Assembly (NCBI GenBank): GCA_047125605.1
Contig: CP138932.1
Coordinates: 2,790,001-2,854,000 of the forward strand
Length of the DNA stretch: 64,000 bases
Direction: 5' to 3'
DNA from: JAKVBK01 sp022447275
GTDB taxonomy: Bacteria > Pseudomonadota > Alphaproteobacteria > Rhodobacterales > Rhodobacteraceae
Each line of letters begins with the position of its first letter. Position 1 is the first letter of the stretch. Under the pieces are notes generated by a model. The model saw nothing but the letters and a program-made list of their open reading frames with translations. It ran no database searches and was not told the DNA's origin. This document shows, piece by piece, positions 8,952 to 16,021 of the stretch. The position numbers were made by a program, and so were the translations under genes.

Positions 8952-9559
8952 CGGATTTTGGACCGGATGTTTCACGTGAAACATCTGAGAAGCTAAAGCT
9001 CTACGCGAGCCTTCTACGCAAGTGGAACAAAAAGATTAATCTCGTGGCGCCAGGAACACTTGAGGACCTTGAGACACGACATTTTGCAGATTCACTTCAG
9101 CTTCTTCAACACGCGCCAGAAGAGGCACAAAGCTGGGCGGATCTTGGAAGTGGCGGAGGGTTTCCGGGCCTCGTGGCGGCTATACAAGCGCAGAACACGC
9201 GGCCCGCTTTGAAATTCACACTCGTCGAGTCAGACCAGCGTAAAGCGGCTTTTCTGCGCCAGGTCAGCCGAGAGACTGACGTGCTGGTTACGATTCTGGC
9301 AACCCGTATCGAGAACCTGCCAGAAAGCAGTAAGTATGACGTCTTGTCTGCGCGGGCTCTGGCAAGCTTGCCGAAACTTTTAGACCTGACAGAGCAATTG
9401 CGGACCCCAAAAACTATCTGTGTTTTCCCAAAGGGCGCGCGTTTTAAACAAGAGATGTCAGAGGCTCTTGATCGCTGGGAATTTAAAGCGCAAACAGTGC
9501 CTAGCACGACGGATCCGTCGGCTGCGATCCTCGTTCTAACGGATATTTCTCATGCCTGA
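8948..9559 (+). CDS. rsmG: 16S rRNA (guanine527-N7)-methyltransferase RsmG
   Basis: RsmG uses S-adenosylmethionine to methylate N7 of G527 in 16S rRNA. The 203-residue protein has the family's KLYASLLRKWNKKINLV segment, the SAM-binding ADLGSGGGFPGLVAAI, and the SARALASLPKLLDL segment. The segment DVSRET near the N-terminus is encoded by the second parS site (8968-8983). A second VSRET (QVSRETDVL) occurs in the middle of the protein. The gene overlaps mnmG by 4 bp and parA by 8 bp. Confidence 0.94.
   Translation: MTDFGPDVSRETSEKLKLYASLLRKWNKKINLVAPGTLEDLETRHFADSLQLLQHAPEEAQSWADLGSGGGFPGLVAAIQAQNTRPALKFTLVESDQRKAAFLRQVSRETDVLVTILATRIENLPESSKYDVLSARALASLPKLLDLTEQLRTPKTICVFPKGARFKQEMSEALDRWEFKAQTVPSTTDPSAAILVLTDISHA
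8968..8983. promoter_or_regulatory. parS centromere site 2, inside rsmG
   Basis: A second exact copy of TGTTTCACGTGAAACA, about 1.9 kb from the first. It is read in frame as part of rsmG (the VSRET residues). Confidence 0.93.
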
Positions 9560-10346
9560 TCTGCCGCGCATCATTGCAATTGCCAATCAGAAGGGCGGGG
9601 TTGGGAAAACAACAACGGCCATCAACCTTGCAGCGGCGCTTGCGGAGCTTGGCCACGGGGTGCTGATCGTTGATCTGGACCCGCAGGGAAATGCCTCCAC
9701 CGGATTGGGCTCCATGCCGGACACAAGGCGCAAGACCACCTATGATCTGCTCTTAGAAGGTATTCCCCTTGAAACAGTGGCCATTGAGACAAGCGTCGAA
9801 GGCCTTTTTCTATGCCCCGGCACCACAGATCTTGCCTCCGCTGATATTGAGCTTGTGAGCCATGAGCGGCGGAGCTTTCTCCTCCGAAACGCGCTTCGAC
9901 GGCGGACAGAGCTTACAGACCAGCTGGATTACATCCTGATTGACTGCCCACCGTCTCTGAACTTGCTTACGGTAAACGCCATGGTGGCAGCAGATTCTGT
10001 TTTGGTGCCGCTTCAGAGCGAATTCTTTGCATTGGAAGGGCTGTCACAACTGATGCTCACCTTGAGAGAGGTTCGCCAAGGGGCCAATCCTTCCCTGCGC
10101 ATCGAAGGTGTTGTGTTGACCATGTTTGATGGCCGCAACAATTTGTCTTTGCAGGTTGAAGAAGATGCGCGCGAAGCATTGGGCGAACTGGTCTTCGACA
10201 CCCGCGTCCCCCGCAACGTGCGGATCAGCGAGGCCCCGTCTCATGCCTTGCCCGTATTGGAATATGACAGCGCTTCAAAGGGCAGTGCCGCATATCGCGC
10301 CTTGGCCTCGGAAATTCTGGCCAGAAATGCCAAAGCTGCGGCCTGA
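9552..10346 (+). CDS. parA: Chromosome partitioning ATPase ParA
   Basis: ParA is a DNA-binding ATPase that moves ParB-parS complexes from the old to the new pole after replication. The 264-residue protein has the deviant Walker A NQKGGVGKTTTAINLA, the Walker A' DLDPQGNASTGLG, and the Walker B region YILIDCPPSLNLLTVNA. It lacks the N-terminal HTH of plasmid P1-type ParA, as expected for a chromosomal enzyme. It overlaps rsmG by 8 bp and lies 14 bp before parB, with two parS sites just upstream. Confidence 0.96.
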   Translation: MPDLPRIIAIANQKGGVGKTTTAINLAAALAELGHGVLIVDLDPQGNASTGLGSMPDTRRKTTYDLLLEGIPLETVAIETSVEGLFLCPGTTDLASADIELVSHERRSFLLRNALRRRTELTDQLDYILIDCPPSLNLLTVNAMVAADSVLVPLQSEFFALEGLSQLMLTLREVRQGANPSLRIEGVVLTMFDGRNNLSLQVEEDAREALGELVFDTRVPRNVRISEAPSHALPVLEYDSASKGSAAYRALASEILARNAKAAA

Positions 10347-10360
10347 AGGAAGGATTGATC

Positions 10361-11263
10361 ATGAGCGACGGTGAAAAAAAGACAAAACGCGGCCTGGGGC
10401 GCGGCTTGTCTGCTCTCATGTCTGACATTGCGCTGGATCAGCAGGCAGATACTTCAGATGGCCCCGTTGCCGAAAAGAAGCTGCCAGTTGAGTCTCTTCA
10501 TCCAAATCCAGATCAGCCCCGGACGCGCTTTGATCCTGCAAAACTGGATGAACTGTCTGAATCTGTTCGGGAAAAAGGCATTATTCAGCCGTTGATCGTG
10601 CGTCCAGTAGGCCCAAACAAGTATGAGATCGTTGCGGGCGAGCGTCGCTGGCGCGCTGCACAGCGGGCGCGGTTACACGAAGTTCCGGTCATTATACGCG
10701 AAATGGACGACACAGAGGTGTTGGAAGTTGCGATTATTGAAAACATCCAACGCGCGGACCTGAACCCGATTGAAGAAGGGCTTGGATACCAGCAGTTGAC
10801 GGATCGCTTCGGCCATACACAAGAACAGCTATCCAAGGCGCTGGGCAAAAGCCGCAGTCACATCGCCAATATGATGCGTCTGACAGGTTTGCCAGATGCA
10901 GTGAAAGCACTGGTGGCTGAGGGCGCATTGTCGATGGGACATGCGCGGGCGCTTGTGCCCTTGTCTGAAAGCGATGCCACAGAGCTGGCACAGGCGGCCA
11001 GCAAGCAGGGCTGGTCTGTGCGGCAACTGGAAAACCACCTCAAGAAGCCGCCGCAGAAACGGCAGAGCGGCTCGGGCGGCGCGCAGGCCAAAGACGCAGA
11101 CACCAAAGCGCTCGAGAATGACCTATCAGCCCAACTCAGCATGAAGGTGCAGATTGCCCATCGCGGGGGCAGCGGTGCGGTGACGATCGCTTACAAGGAT
11201 CTCGATCAGCTTGATGCGCTGTGCAGCCTTCTCAGCGCGCAGCCTCAGGACGGGTCCATATAA
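10361..11263 (+). CDS. parB: Chromosome partitioning protein ParB (CTPase, parS-binding)
   Basis: ParB binds parS and spreads as a CTP-dependent clamp, loading SMC and stimulating ParA. The product from ATG 10361 is 300 residues. It starts with the basic KRGLGRGLSALMSD seen in ParB. It has the NPDQPRTRF box, the CTP-binding GERRWRAAQRA and NIQRADLNPIEEGLGYQQL segments, and the helix-turn-helix around LSKALGKSRSHIANMMRL. A GGAAGGA lies 5 bp before this ATG; a TTG at 10355 would add two residues. Its last codons overlap the end of the convergent DUF454 gene by 32 bp. Confidence 0.96.
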   Translation: MSDGEKKTKRGLGRGLSALMSDIALDQQADTSDGPVAEKKLPVESLHPNPDQPRTRFDPAKLDELSESVREKGIIQPLIVRPVGPNKYEIVAGERRWRAAQRARLHEVPVIIREMDDTEVLEVAIIENIQRADLNPIEEGLGYQQLTDRFGHTQEQLSKALGKSRSHIANMMRLTGLPDAVKALVAEGALSMGHARALVPLSESDATELAQAASKQGWSVRQLENHLKKPPQKRQSGSGGAQAKDADTKALENDLSAQLSMKVQIAHRGGSGAVTIAYKDLDQLDALCSLLSAQPQDGSI

Positions 11264-11591
11264 ACAGCAAAACGGCGCAAAGAACGGCTGCCTGAATCGC
11301 CAGAATATGCCAGCCAAGCCCAAGCACAACAGACAGCCCAAAGACCAACGCGATTGAAGCAGTGGCCATTAGTTTGGCTGGCCGTCGAATGGCGCCATGG
11401 GCCTGCCAATCGCGGATCGGGGGGCCCAATACCGCATGATTGACCAGCCAATTGTGCAGTTGGGGCGAGGATTGCGCGAAACAGAAGGCCGCAAGCAGCA
11501 GAAACGGCACTGTAGGCACCAACGGCAACACGATGCCAACCGTGCCAAAGCACAGCGCAAGGATTCCGAAGGTTGCCCAGATCAGCCTCAT
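11232..11591 (-). CDS. DUF454 (YbaN-like) small membrane protein
   Basis: The 119-residue product starts LIWATFGILALCFGTVGIVLP and continues with the family's PTVPFLLLAAFCFAQSSP and the HNWLVNHAVLGPPIRDW block that define DUF454/YbaN proteins. It has two to three membrane segments. The cellular role is unknown. It lies 4 bp downstream of hemW in the same direction and its end overlaps the end of parB. Recognition of the family is firm; no function is proposed. Confidence 0.85.
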   Translation of the reverse strand: MRLIWATFGILALCFGTVGIVLPLVPTVPFLLLAAFCFAQSSPQLHNWLVNHAVLGPPIRDWQAHGAIRRPAKLMATASIALVFGLSVVLGLGWHILAIQAAVLCAVLLFIWTRPEAAR

Positions 11592-11595
11592 GGCC

Positions 11596-12732
11596 TCAGC
11601 CCGCGATGAGTTCTCTCAACACTGCGTTCAGCATGATACGCCCTTCAGAGGTGGTCTGAAGCGCCTGATCGTCAACCTTCAGGAAGCCCGCCTCAACCAG
11701 CGGGGCAATCCTGTCATCAAGATCCGCACCCAACTGGGCAAGGCGCTCCAGCACAAGGCCAGAATTCAGGCGCAGCCCCATCATCAAAGCTTCTGAGATC
11801 TGGTCGTCGGCAGAAAGAACATCCCAGCTTGTTGGTGATAGGTCAGACTTAGACACCATGCTAAGCCATTGAACTGGTGCGCTTTCCGACACAGTGGCAT
11901 AGCGCTTACCGCCCAGAGTGAGCCGCCCATGGGCACCGGGCCCGATGCCAATATAATCCGCCCCGGTCCAATAGATCAGATTGTGCTGGCTTTCCGCACC
12001 GGGCCGCGCGTGGTTTGATACCTCATAGGCTGGCATGCCAGCAGCGCTGCACATGCGCTGGGTCAGTTCATACATGTCGGCTGCCAAGTCTTCATCCGGC
12101 AACCCGGCCAGCCCACCCTTGGCAAAGCGATCGCCGAAAGCGGTGCCCGGCTCGATTGTCAGCTGGTAGAGCGACAGGTGATCGATGGACATTTCAAGCG
12201 CCTGACCAAGCTCATCTTCCCAAGCCGCCAAAGACTGGTCTTGCCGGGCATAGATCAGATCGAAGGACACCCGGTCAAACGCATCCCGCGCAACGGCAAA
12301 AGCATCGCGGGCCTCTGCCACAGTGTGCAGACGCCCGAGCCGCCTCAGGTCTGTGTCGTTGAGGGCCTGCGCCCCCATGGAGATGCGGTTCACCCCCGCC
12401 ATCCGGTATGCCGCGAACCTGTCTGCTTCAACGGACGTTGGGTTTGCCTCCAATGTGACTTCCCAGTCATTGGCGATGGGCCATGCGCTGCGGATCGCAT
12501 CCATCACCCGCGCCACCAGATCACGCGACATCAGAGAAGGTGTGCCGCCCCCAAAGAAAACCGAAGAAAGAACTCGGCCCTCGGTAATCTTCGATAGCTG
12601 TTTTATTTCAGATAGATACGCATCCGCCCAGGCATCCATATCGATATTGCGCACAACATGCGAGTTGAAGTCGCAATAGGGGCATTTTGCCTGGCAATAG
12701 GGCCAATGAATATAGAGCCCGAGCCGGGTCAT
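11596..12732 (-). CDS. hemW: Radical SAM haem chaperone HemW
   Basis: HemW binds haem and a [4Fe-4S] cluster and is thought to insert haem into acceptor proteins. It was long misnamed coproporphyrinogen III oxidase. The 378-residue protein opens LGLYIHWPYCQAKCPYCDFN with the radical-SAM CxxxCxxC triad, followed by SVFFGGGTPSLM and the GIGPGAHGRL segment of the family. Unlike true HemN it lacks the long N-terminal extension. It overlaps rdgB by 4 bp. Confidence 0.93.
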   Translation of the reverse strand: MTRLGLYIHWPYCQAKCPYCDFNSHVVRNIDMDAWADAYLSEIKQLSKITEGRVLSSVFFGGGTPSLMSRDLVARVMDAIRSAWPIANDWEVTLEANPTSVEADRFAAYRMAGVNRISMGAQALNDTDLRRLGRLHTVAEARDAFAVARDAFDRVSFDLIYARQDQSLAAWEDELGQALEMSIDHLSLYQLTIEPGTAFGDRFAKGGLAGLPDEDLAADMYELTQRMCSAAGMPAYEVSNHARPGAESQHNLIYWTGADYIGIGPGAHGRLTLGGKRYATVSESAPVQWLSMVSKSDLSPTSWDVLSADDQISEALMMGLRLNSGLVLERLAQLGADLDDRIAPLVEAGFLKVDDQALQTTSEGRIMLNAVLRELIAG

Positions 12733-13346
12733 CCGCGTTGAGCGAACGGCCCGGCGATAAGCTTGGCAAAAGCATCCGCACGGTGGGACATGCTGTGTTT
12801 GCGGGCCGGGTCCATCTCACCAAAGGTGAGGGTTTCCCCGAGCGGCTTGAACACGGGATCGAAGCCAAAGCCCAAGCCGCCGCGCATGGGCCAGACCAGT
12901 TCCCCTTCCACCTTGCCTTCGAAAATCTCGTCATGCCCGTCAGGCCAGGCAAGGCACAAGGTACACATGAAACGGCAGGTAAAGGGGGCTACGGCGCCGG
13001 TTTTCTGAACCGCAGTCCAGACCTTTTCCATGGCCATTGGAAAATCACGGCCCTCAGGGGTTTCCGCCCAATCCGCCGTGTAGACACCGGGCGCACCGTC
13101 GAGGGCATCAACCGCAATGCCGCTGTCGTCTGACAAGGCGGGAAGACCCGCGCCCTTTGCTGCGAAATGCGCTTTGATCCGCGCATTTCCAGCAAATGTG
13201 CTTTCGGTTTCTTCGGGCTCATCCAGATTGAAATCAGCGGCCGAGGCGCAGGTGATGCCAAACGGTGTCAAAAGCGCAGAAATTTCGCGCAGCTTGCCCG
13301 CGTTGTGGGAGGCAATCACCAACTTATCGCCGTCGAAGGCCCGCAT
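12729..13346 (-). CDS. rdgB: XTP/dITP diphosphatase (RdgB/HAM1)
   Basis: RdgB removes non-canonical purine nucleotides (dITP, XTP, ITP) from the pool by pyrophosphohydrolysis. The 205-residue protein has the family's N-terminal KLVIASHNAGKLREI, the ALSDDSGIAVDALDGAPGVYTADWA block, and the C-terminal GFGFDPVFKPLGETLTFGEM and SHRADAFAKL blocks. It overlaps rph by one base and hemW by 4 bp in a three-gene leftward cluster. Confidence 0.95.
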   Translation of the reverse strand: MRAFDGDKLVIASHNAGKLREISALLTPFGITCASAADFNLDEPEETESTFAGNARIKAHFAAKGAGLPALSDDSGIAVDALDGAPGVYTADWAETPEGRDFPMAMEKVWTAVQKTGAVAPFTCRFMCTLCLAWPDGHDEIFEGKVEGELVWPMRGGLGFGFDPVFKPLGETLTFGEMDPARKHSMSHRADAFAKLIAGPFAQRG

Positions 13347-14059
13347 CAGGAAACGGCCGCCTTCTGGGCCGCGGCCAGCTCCGCCACGCCCTTTTCAGCA
13401 AGGCCAAGCAGCGTGTCCATTTCCTGGCGCGAGAAGGTCGCCCCCTCAGCGCTAGCTTGAACTTCGATCATGCGGCCTGCGCCAGTCATCACGAAATTGC
13501 CATCGGTGCCGGCTTCGCTGTCCTCTGCATAGTCCAGATCCAGCACGGGCTGTCCAGCATAGATCCCGCAAGAAACTGCTGCAACGTGATCCCGGATCGG
13601 ATCAGATTTGATAAGCCCGGCCTTCATCAGCTTGTTTACTGCTAGGCGCAGCGCCACCCAGCCACCCGTGATCGCAGCACAGCGCGTACCGCCATCTGCC
13701 TGCAAAACATCGCAATCCACGGTGATCTGCCGCTCACCCAGGGCTGAACGGTCAATGCAAGCCCGCAGCGAGCGACCAATAAGTCTCTGAATTTCTTGTG
13801 TTCTTCCAGATTGCTTGCCCGCCGCAGCTTCGCGGCGGCCGCGTGTGTGGGTTGCGCGCGGCAGCATGCCATATTCGGCCGTCACCCAGCCAAGGCCCGA
13901 ATTCTTGAGAAACGGTGGCACCCGCTCCTCCAGCGATGCGGTGCACAGCACATGGGTGTGGCCGCATTTGATCAGAACAGAACCCTCCGCGTGGCGGGTG
14001 AAGGCGGTTTCAATCTCGATAGGGCGCATTTCATCAGTCTGACGGCCGGAAGGACGCAT
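13346..14059 (-). CDS. rph: Ribonuclease PH
   Basis: RNase PH is a phosphate-dependent 3'-5' exoribonuclease that trims tRNA precursors and structured RNAs. The 237-residue product, from the ATG at 14057-14059, starts MRPSGRQTDEMRPIEIE as in the family. It contains EERVPPFLKNSGLGWVTAEY, GMLPRATHTRGRRE and DGGTRCAAITGGWVAL, the phosphate- and RNA-binding blocks. The frame is open further upstream but those codons do not match the family. The gene is divergent from hrcA, the usual arrangement in alphaproteobacteria. Confidence 0.95.
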   Translation of the reverse strand: MRPSGRQTDEMRPIEIETAFTRHAEGSVLIKCGHTHVLCTASLEERVPPFLKNSGLGWVTAEYGMLPRATHTRGRREAAAGKQSGRTQEIQRLIGRSLRACIDRSALGERQITVDCDVLQADGGTRCAAITGGWVALRLAVNKLMKAGLIKSDPIRDHVAAVSCGIYAGQPVLDLDYAEDSEAGTDGNFVMTGAGRMIEVQASAEGATFSRQEMDTLLGLAEKGVAELAAAQKAAVS

Positions 14060-14128
14060 GGCAGGCTCCGTGATAATAAGGTTGTTCCGTCTTACGGGCT
14101 CTCTGGCGCGATGCAACCCCGTCATGCC

Positions 14129-14157
14129 TTGCACTGCCCTTGGCGTTGTCCCTACAT
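14129..14157 (+). promoter_or_regulatory. Possible promoter of hrcA-grpE
   Basis: TTGCAC (14129-14134) and CTACAT (14152-14157) are 17 bp apart and lie 54 bp before the hrcA ATG. It resembles a sigma-70 promoter, or loosely the alphaproteobacterial RpoH type. No CIRCE element was seen around it. Confidence 0.35.
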
Positions 14158-14210
14158 TGGCAAAGGCGCACTGTTTTGACCGATCTGAGAGTTCCAGCCC
14201 CGGGCCCCCT

Positions 14211-15284
14211 ATGGACGACGCTTCGAAACTTCTGTCCGATATGAACGCACGCTCGCGGGAAGTGTTCCGGCGGGTTGTTGAAGGCTATCTGGAAACGGGT
14301 GACCCAGTCGGATCGCGCACGCTGACACGCAGCCTGTCGGAGAAAGTGTCGGCGGCAACGATTCGCAACGTGATGCAGGATCTTGAGTATTTGGGCCTTC
14401 TGGGCAGCCCGCATATCTCGGCGGGCCGGGTGCCAACGCAGTTTGGCCTGCGTATGTTTGTTGATGGCTTGCTCGAAGTGGGCGGACTTGACGCGGAAGA
14501 TCGCGAGATGATCGACGCCACGCTCGATGGGGCGTCAAGCGATGCGGATATCGCCCAAGTCATGACGCAAGTGGGCAATGCGCTGTCTGGGGCAACCCAG
14601 GTGGCAAGTCTCGTGCTGGCACCAAAGCATGAAGCGCCGGTGAAACACATTGAGTTTGTCCAGCTTGGCCATGATCGCGCGCTCGTTGTTCTGGTCTTTG
14701 CTGACGGGCAGGTGGAAAACCGGGTTTTCACCCCGCCGCTTGGGCAAACAGCAAGTTCGATGCGTGAGGCGTCAAACTTTCTTAACGCCCTGGCAGAGGG
14801 GCGCACCCTGTCCGAGCTTGGCCGTGTCATCTCGCGCGAAATCGCGGCTCGGCGCGCCGAAATCGACCGTTTGGCCGCTGAGATGGTGGAACAGGGTGTC
14901 GCAGTCTGGGGCGATACGGGCGAGGATGATGAGGCCCGATTGATCGTGCGCGGCCGCTCAAATCTGATCGACGGCTCAGGTGACGAGGATACTCTCAATC
15001 GTATCAAGGAGTTATTCGACGATCTCGAGCGCAAGCGCGATATCGCCGATTTTCTTGACCTCGCCGATCAAGGCGACGGTGTGCGAATTTTCATTGGAAG
15101 TGAAAACAAGCTTTTCTCACTTTCGGGTTCCTCTCTGGTCGTCAGTCCTTATATGAACGCGGATCGAAAGATTATCGGCGCCGTAGGGGTTATCGGCCCG
15201 ACACGACTGAATTACGGACGGATCGTTCCGATTGTGGATTACACGGCCCAGGCAGTGGGCCGGATCCTGTCGGACCGAACTTAG
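14211..15284 (+). CDS. hrcA: Heat-inducible transcription repressor HrcA
   Basis: HrcA binds CIRCE operators and represses groESL and related chaperone operons; GroEL is needed to fold it. From the ATG at 14211 the product is 357 residues. It has the winged-helix part with FRRVVEGYLETGDPVGSRTL, AATIRNVMQDLEYLGLL and SPHISAGRVPT, then the conserved core and the C-terminal GAVGVIGPTRLNYGRIVPIV. Codons upstream of 14211 in the same frame are open but do not resemble the family. grpE follows after 9 bp. Confidence 0.95.
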   Translation: MDDASKLLSDMNARSREVFRRVVEGYLETGDPVGSRTLTRSLSEKVSAATIRNVMQDLEYLGLLGSPHISAGRVPTQFGLRMFVDGLLEVGGLDAEDREMIDATLDGASSDADIAQVMTQVGNALSGATQVASLVLAPKHEAPVKHIEFVQLGHDRALVVLVFADGQVENRVFTPPLGQTASSMREASNFLNALAEGRTLSELGRVISREIAARRAEIDRLAAEMVEQGVAVWGDTGEDDEARLIVRGRSNLIDGSGDEDTLNRIKELFDDLERKRDIADFLDLADQGDGVRIFIGSENKLFSLSGSSLVVSPYMNADRKIIGAVGVIGPTRLNYGRIVPIVDYTAQAVGRILSDRT

Positions 15285-15293
15285 GAGGCCATG

Positions 15294-15860
15294 ATGGCGG
15301 ACCCGAGAGAAGAAGAGCAGCTCGATATCACGAAAATCGCCGAAGAGGGCGGTGATATCGATCTTGGATCGGAAGAACACGACGCGACAGACCCGGAGAT
15401 CGAAGCCCTGGTTGCCGAGCGGGATGACATGCGTGACAGGTGGATGCGCGCCCTCGCAGAGGCTGAAAATGCCCGCAAGCGCGCGGACCGCGACCGCCGC
15501 GAAGCCGAAACCTATGGCAGCTCGCGCATGGCACGCGACATGCTGCCGGTCTACGACAACCTTCAGCGCGCCCTGAAAGCCGCGGAAGAAGCCGAAGGCG
15601 AAGCCAATTCCGCTCTGCAGGAAGGCGTTGAGCTGACTTTGCGCGAATTGCTGAACGTGTTCTCAAAGCACGGCGTCACGGTGATCTCGCCAAAAGAAGG
15701 CGAGGCCTTTGATCCCCAGATTCACGAAGCCATGTTCGAGGCGCCCGTACCGGGAACCAAAGCGGGCGACATCATCCAGGTGATGACGGTGGGCTTCATG
15801 ATCAGCGATCGCCTCCTGCGCCCGGCTCAGGTCGGCGTCAGCAGCACGCCCGCCTCCTGA
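15294..15860 (+). CDS. grpE: Nucleotide exchange factor GrpE
   Basis: GrpE releases ADP from DnaK and so recycles the Hsp70 chaperone. The 188-residue product has an acidic N-terminus, a long helical region around RWMRALAEAENARKRADRDR, and the C-terminal beta domain with FDPQIHEAMFEAPVPGTKAG and ISDRLLRPAQVGV. The start region is ATGATG; an AGGAGG at 15283-15288 favours the second ATG at 15294. dnaK and dnaJ are not in the window. Confidence 0.95.
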   Translation: MADPREEEQLDITKIAEEGGDIDLGSEEHDATDPEIEALVAERDDMRDRWMRALAEAENARKRADRDRREAETYGSSRMARDMLPVYDNLQRALKAAEEAEGEANSALQEGVELTLRELLNVFSKHGVTVISPKEGEAFDPQIHEAMFEAPVPGTKAGDIIQVMTVGFMISDRLLRPAQVGVSSTPAS

Positions 15861-16021
15861 TTTCACGCCGCGCGCAGCGGCTCCGCCAATCTGCTCATCA
15901 GCTTGGTCAAAATACTCCGGGGTCCGGGGCAGCGCCCCGGATGTGCACAATCCCGCGCCCCTGTATGGGGCATGGGCGCTTTTCACTCCCCCCCGCTGCG
16001 CGCCCGTGATACCTGCAGTCC
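15861..16021 (+). other. grpE-rnr intergenic region with a perfect hairpin
   Basis: A perfect 8-bp stem with a 3-base loop lies at 15923-15941 (TCCGGGGC, AGC, GCCCCGGA). No T-run follows it, so it is not a classic terminator on its own. The surrounding sequence looks like the short GC-rich intergenic repeats common in roseobacter genomes; this is inference. Confidence 0.3.

Noticed and set aside
9260..9280. A third parS-like site in rsmG at the second VSRET
   Set aside because: Only about half of the 16 bases match the consensus, too few for ParB binding.
14058..14210. Upstream extension of hrcA to 14058
   Set aside because: The extra 51 residues have no resemblance to HrcA and would cross the likely promoter; the ATG at 14211 gives the usual start.
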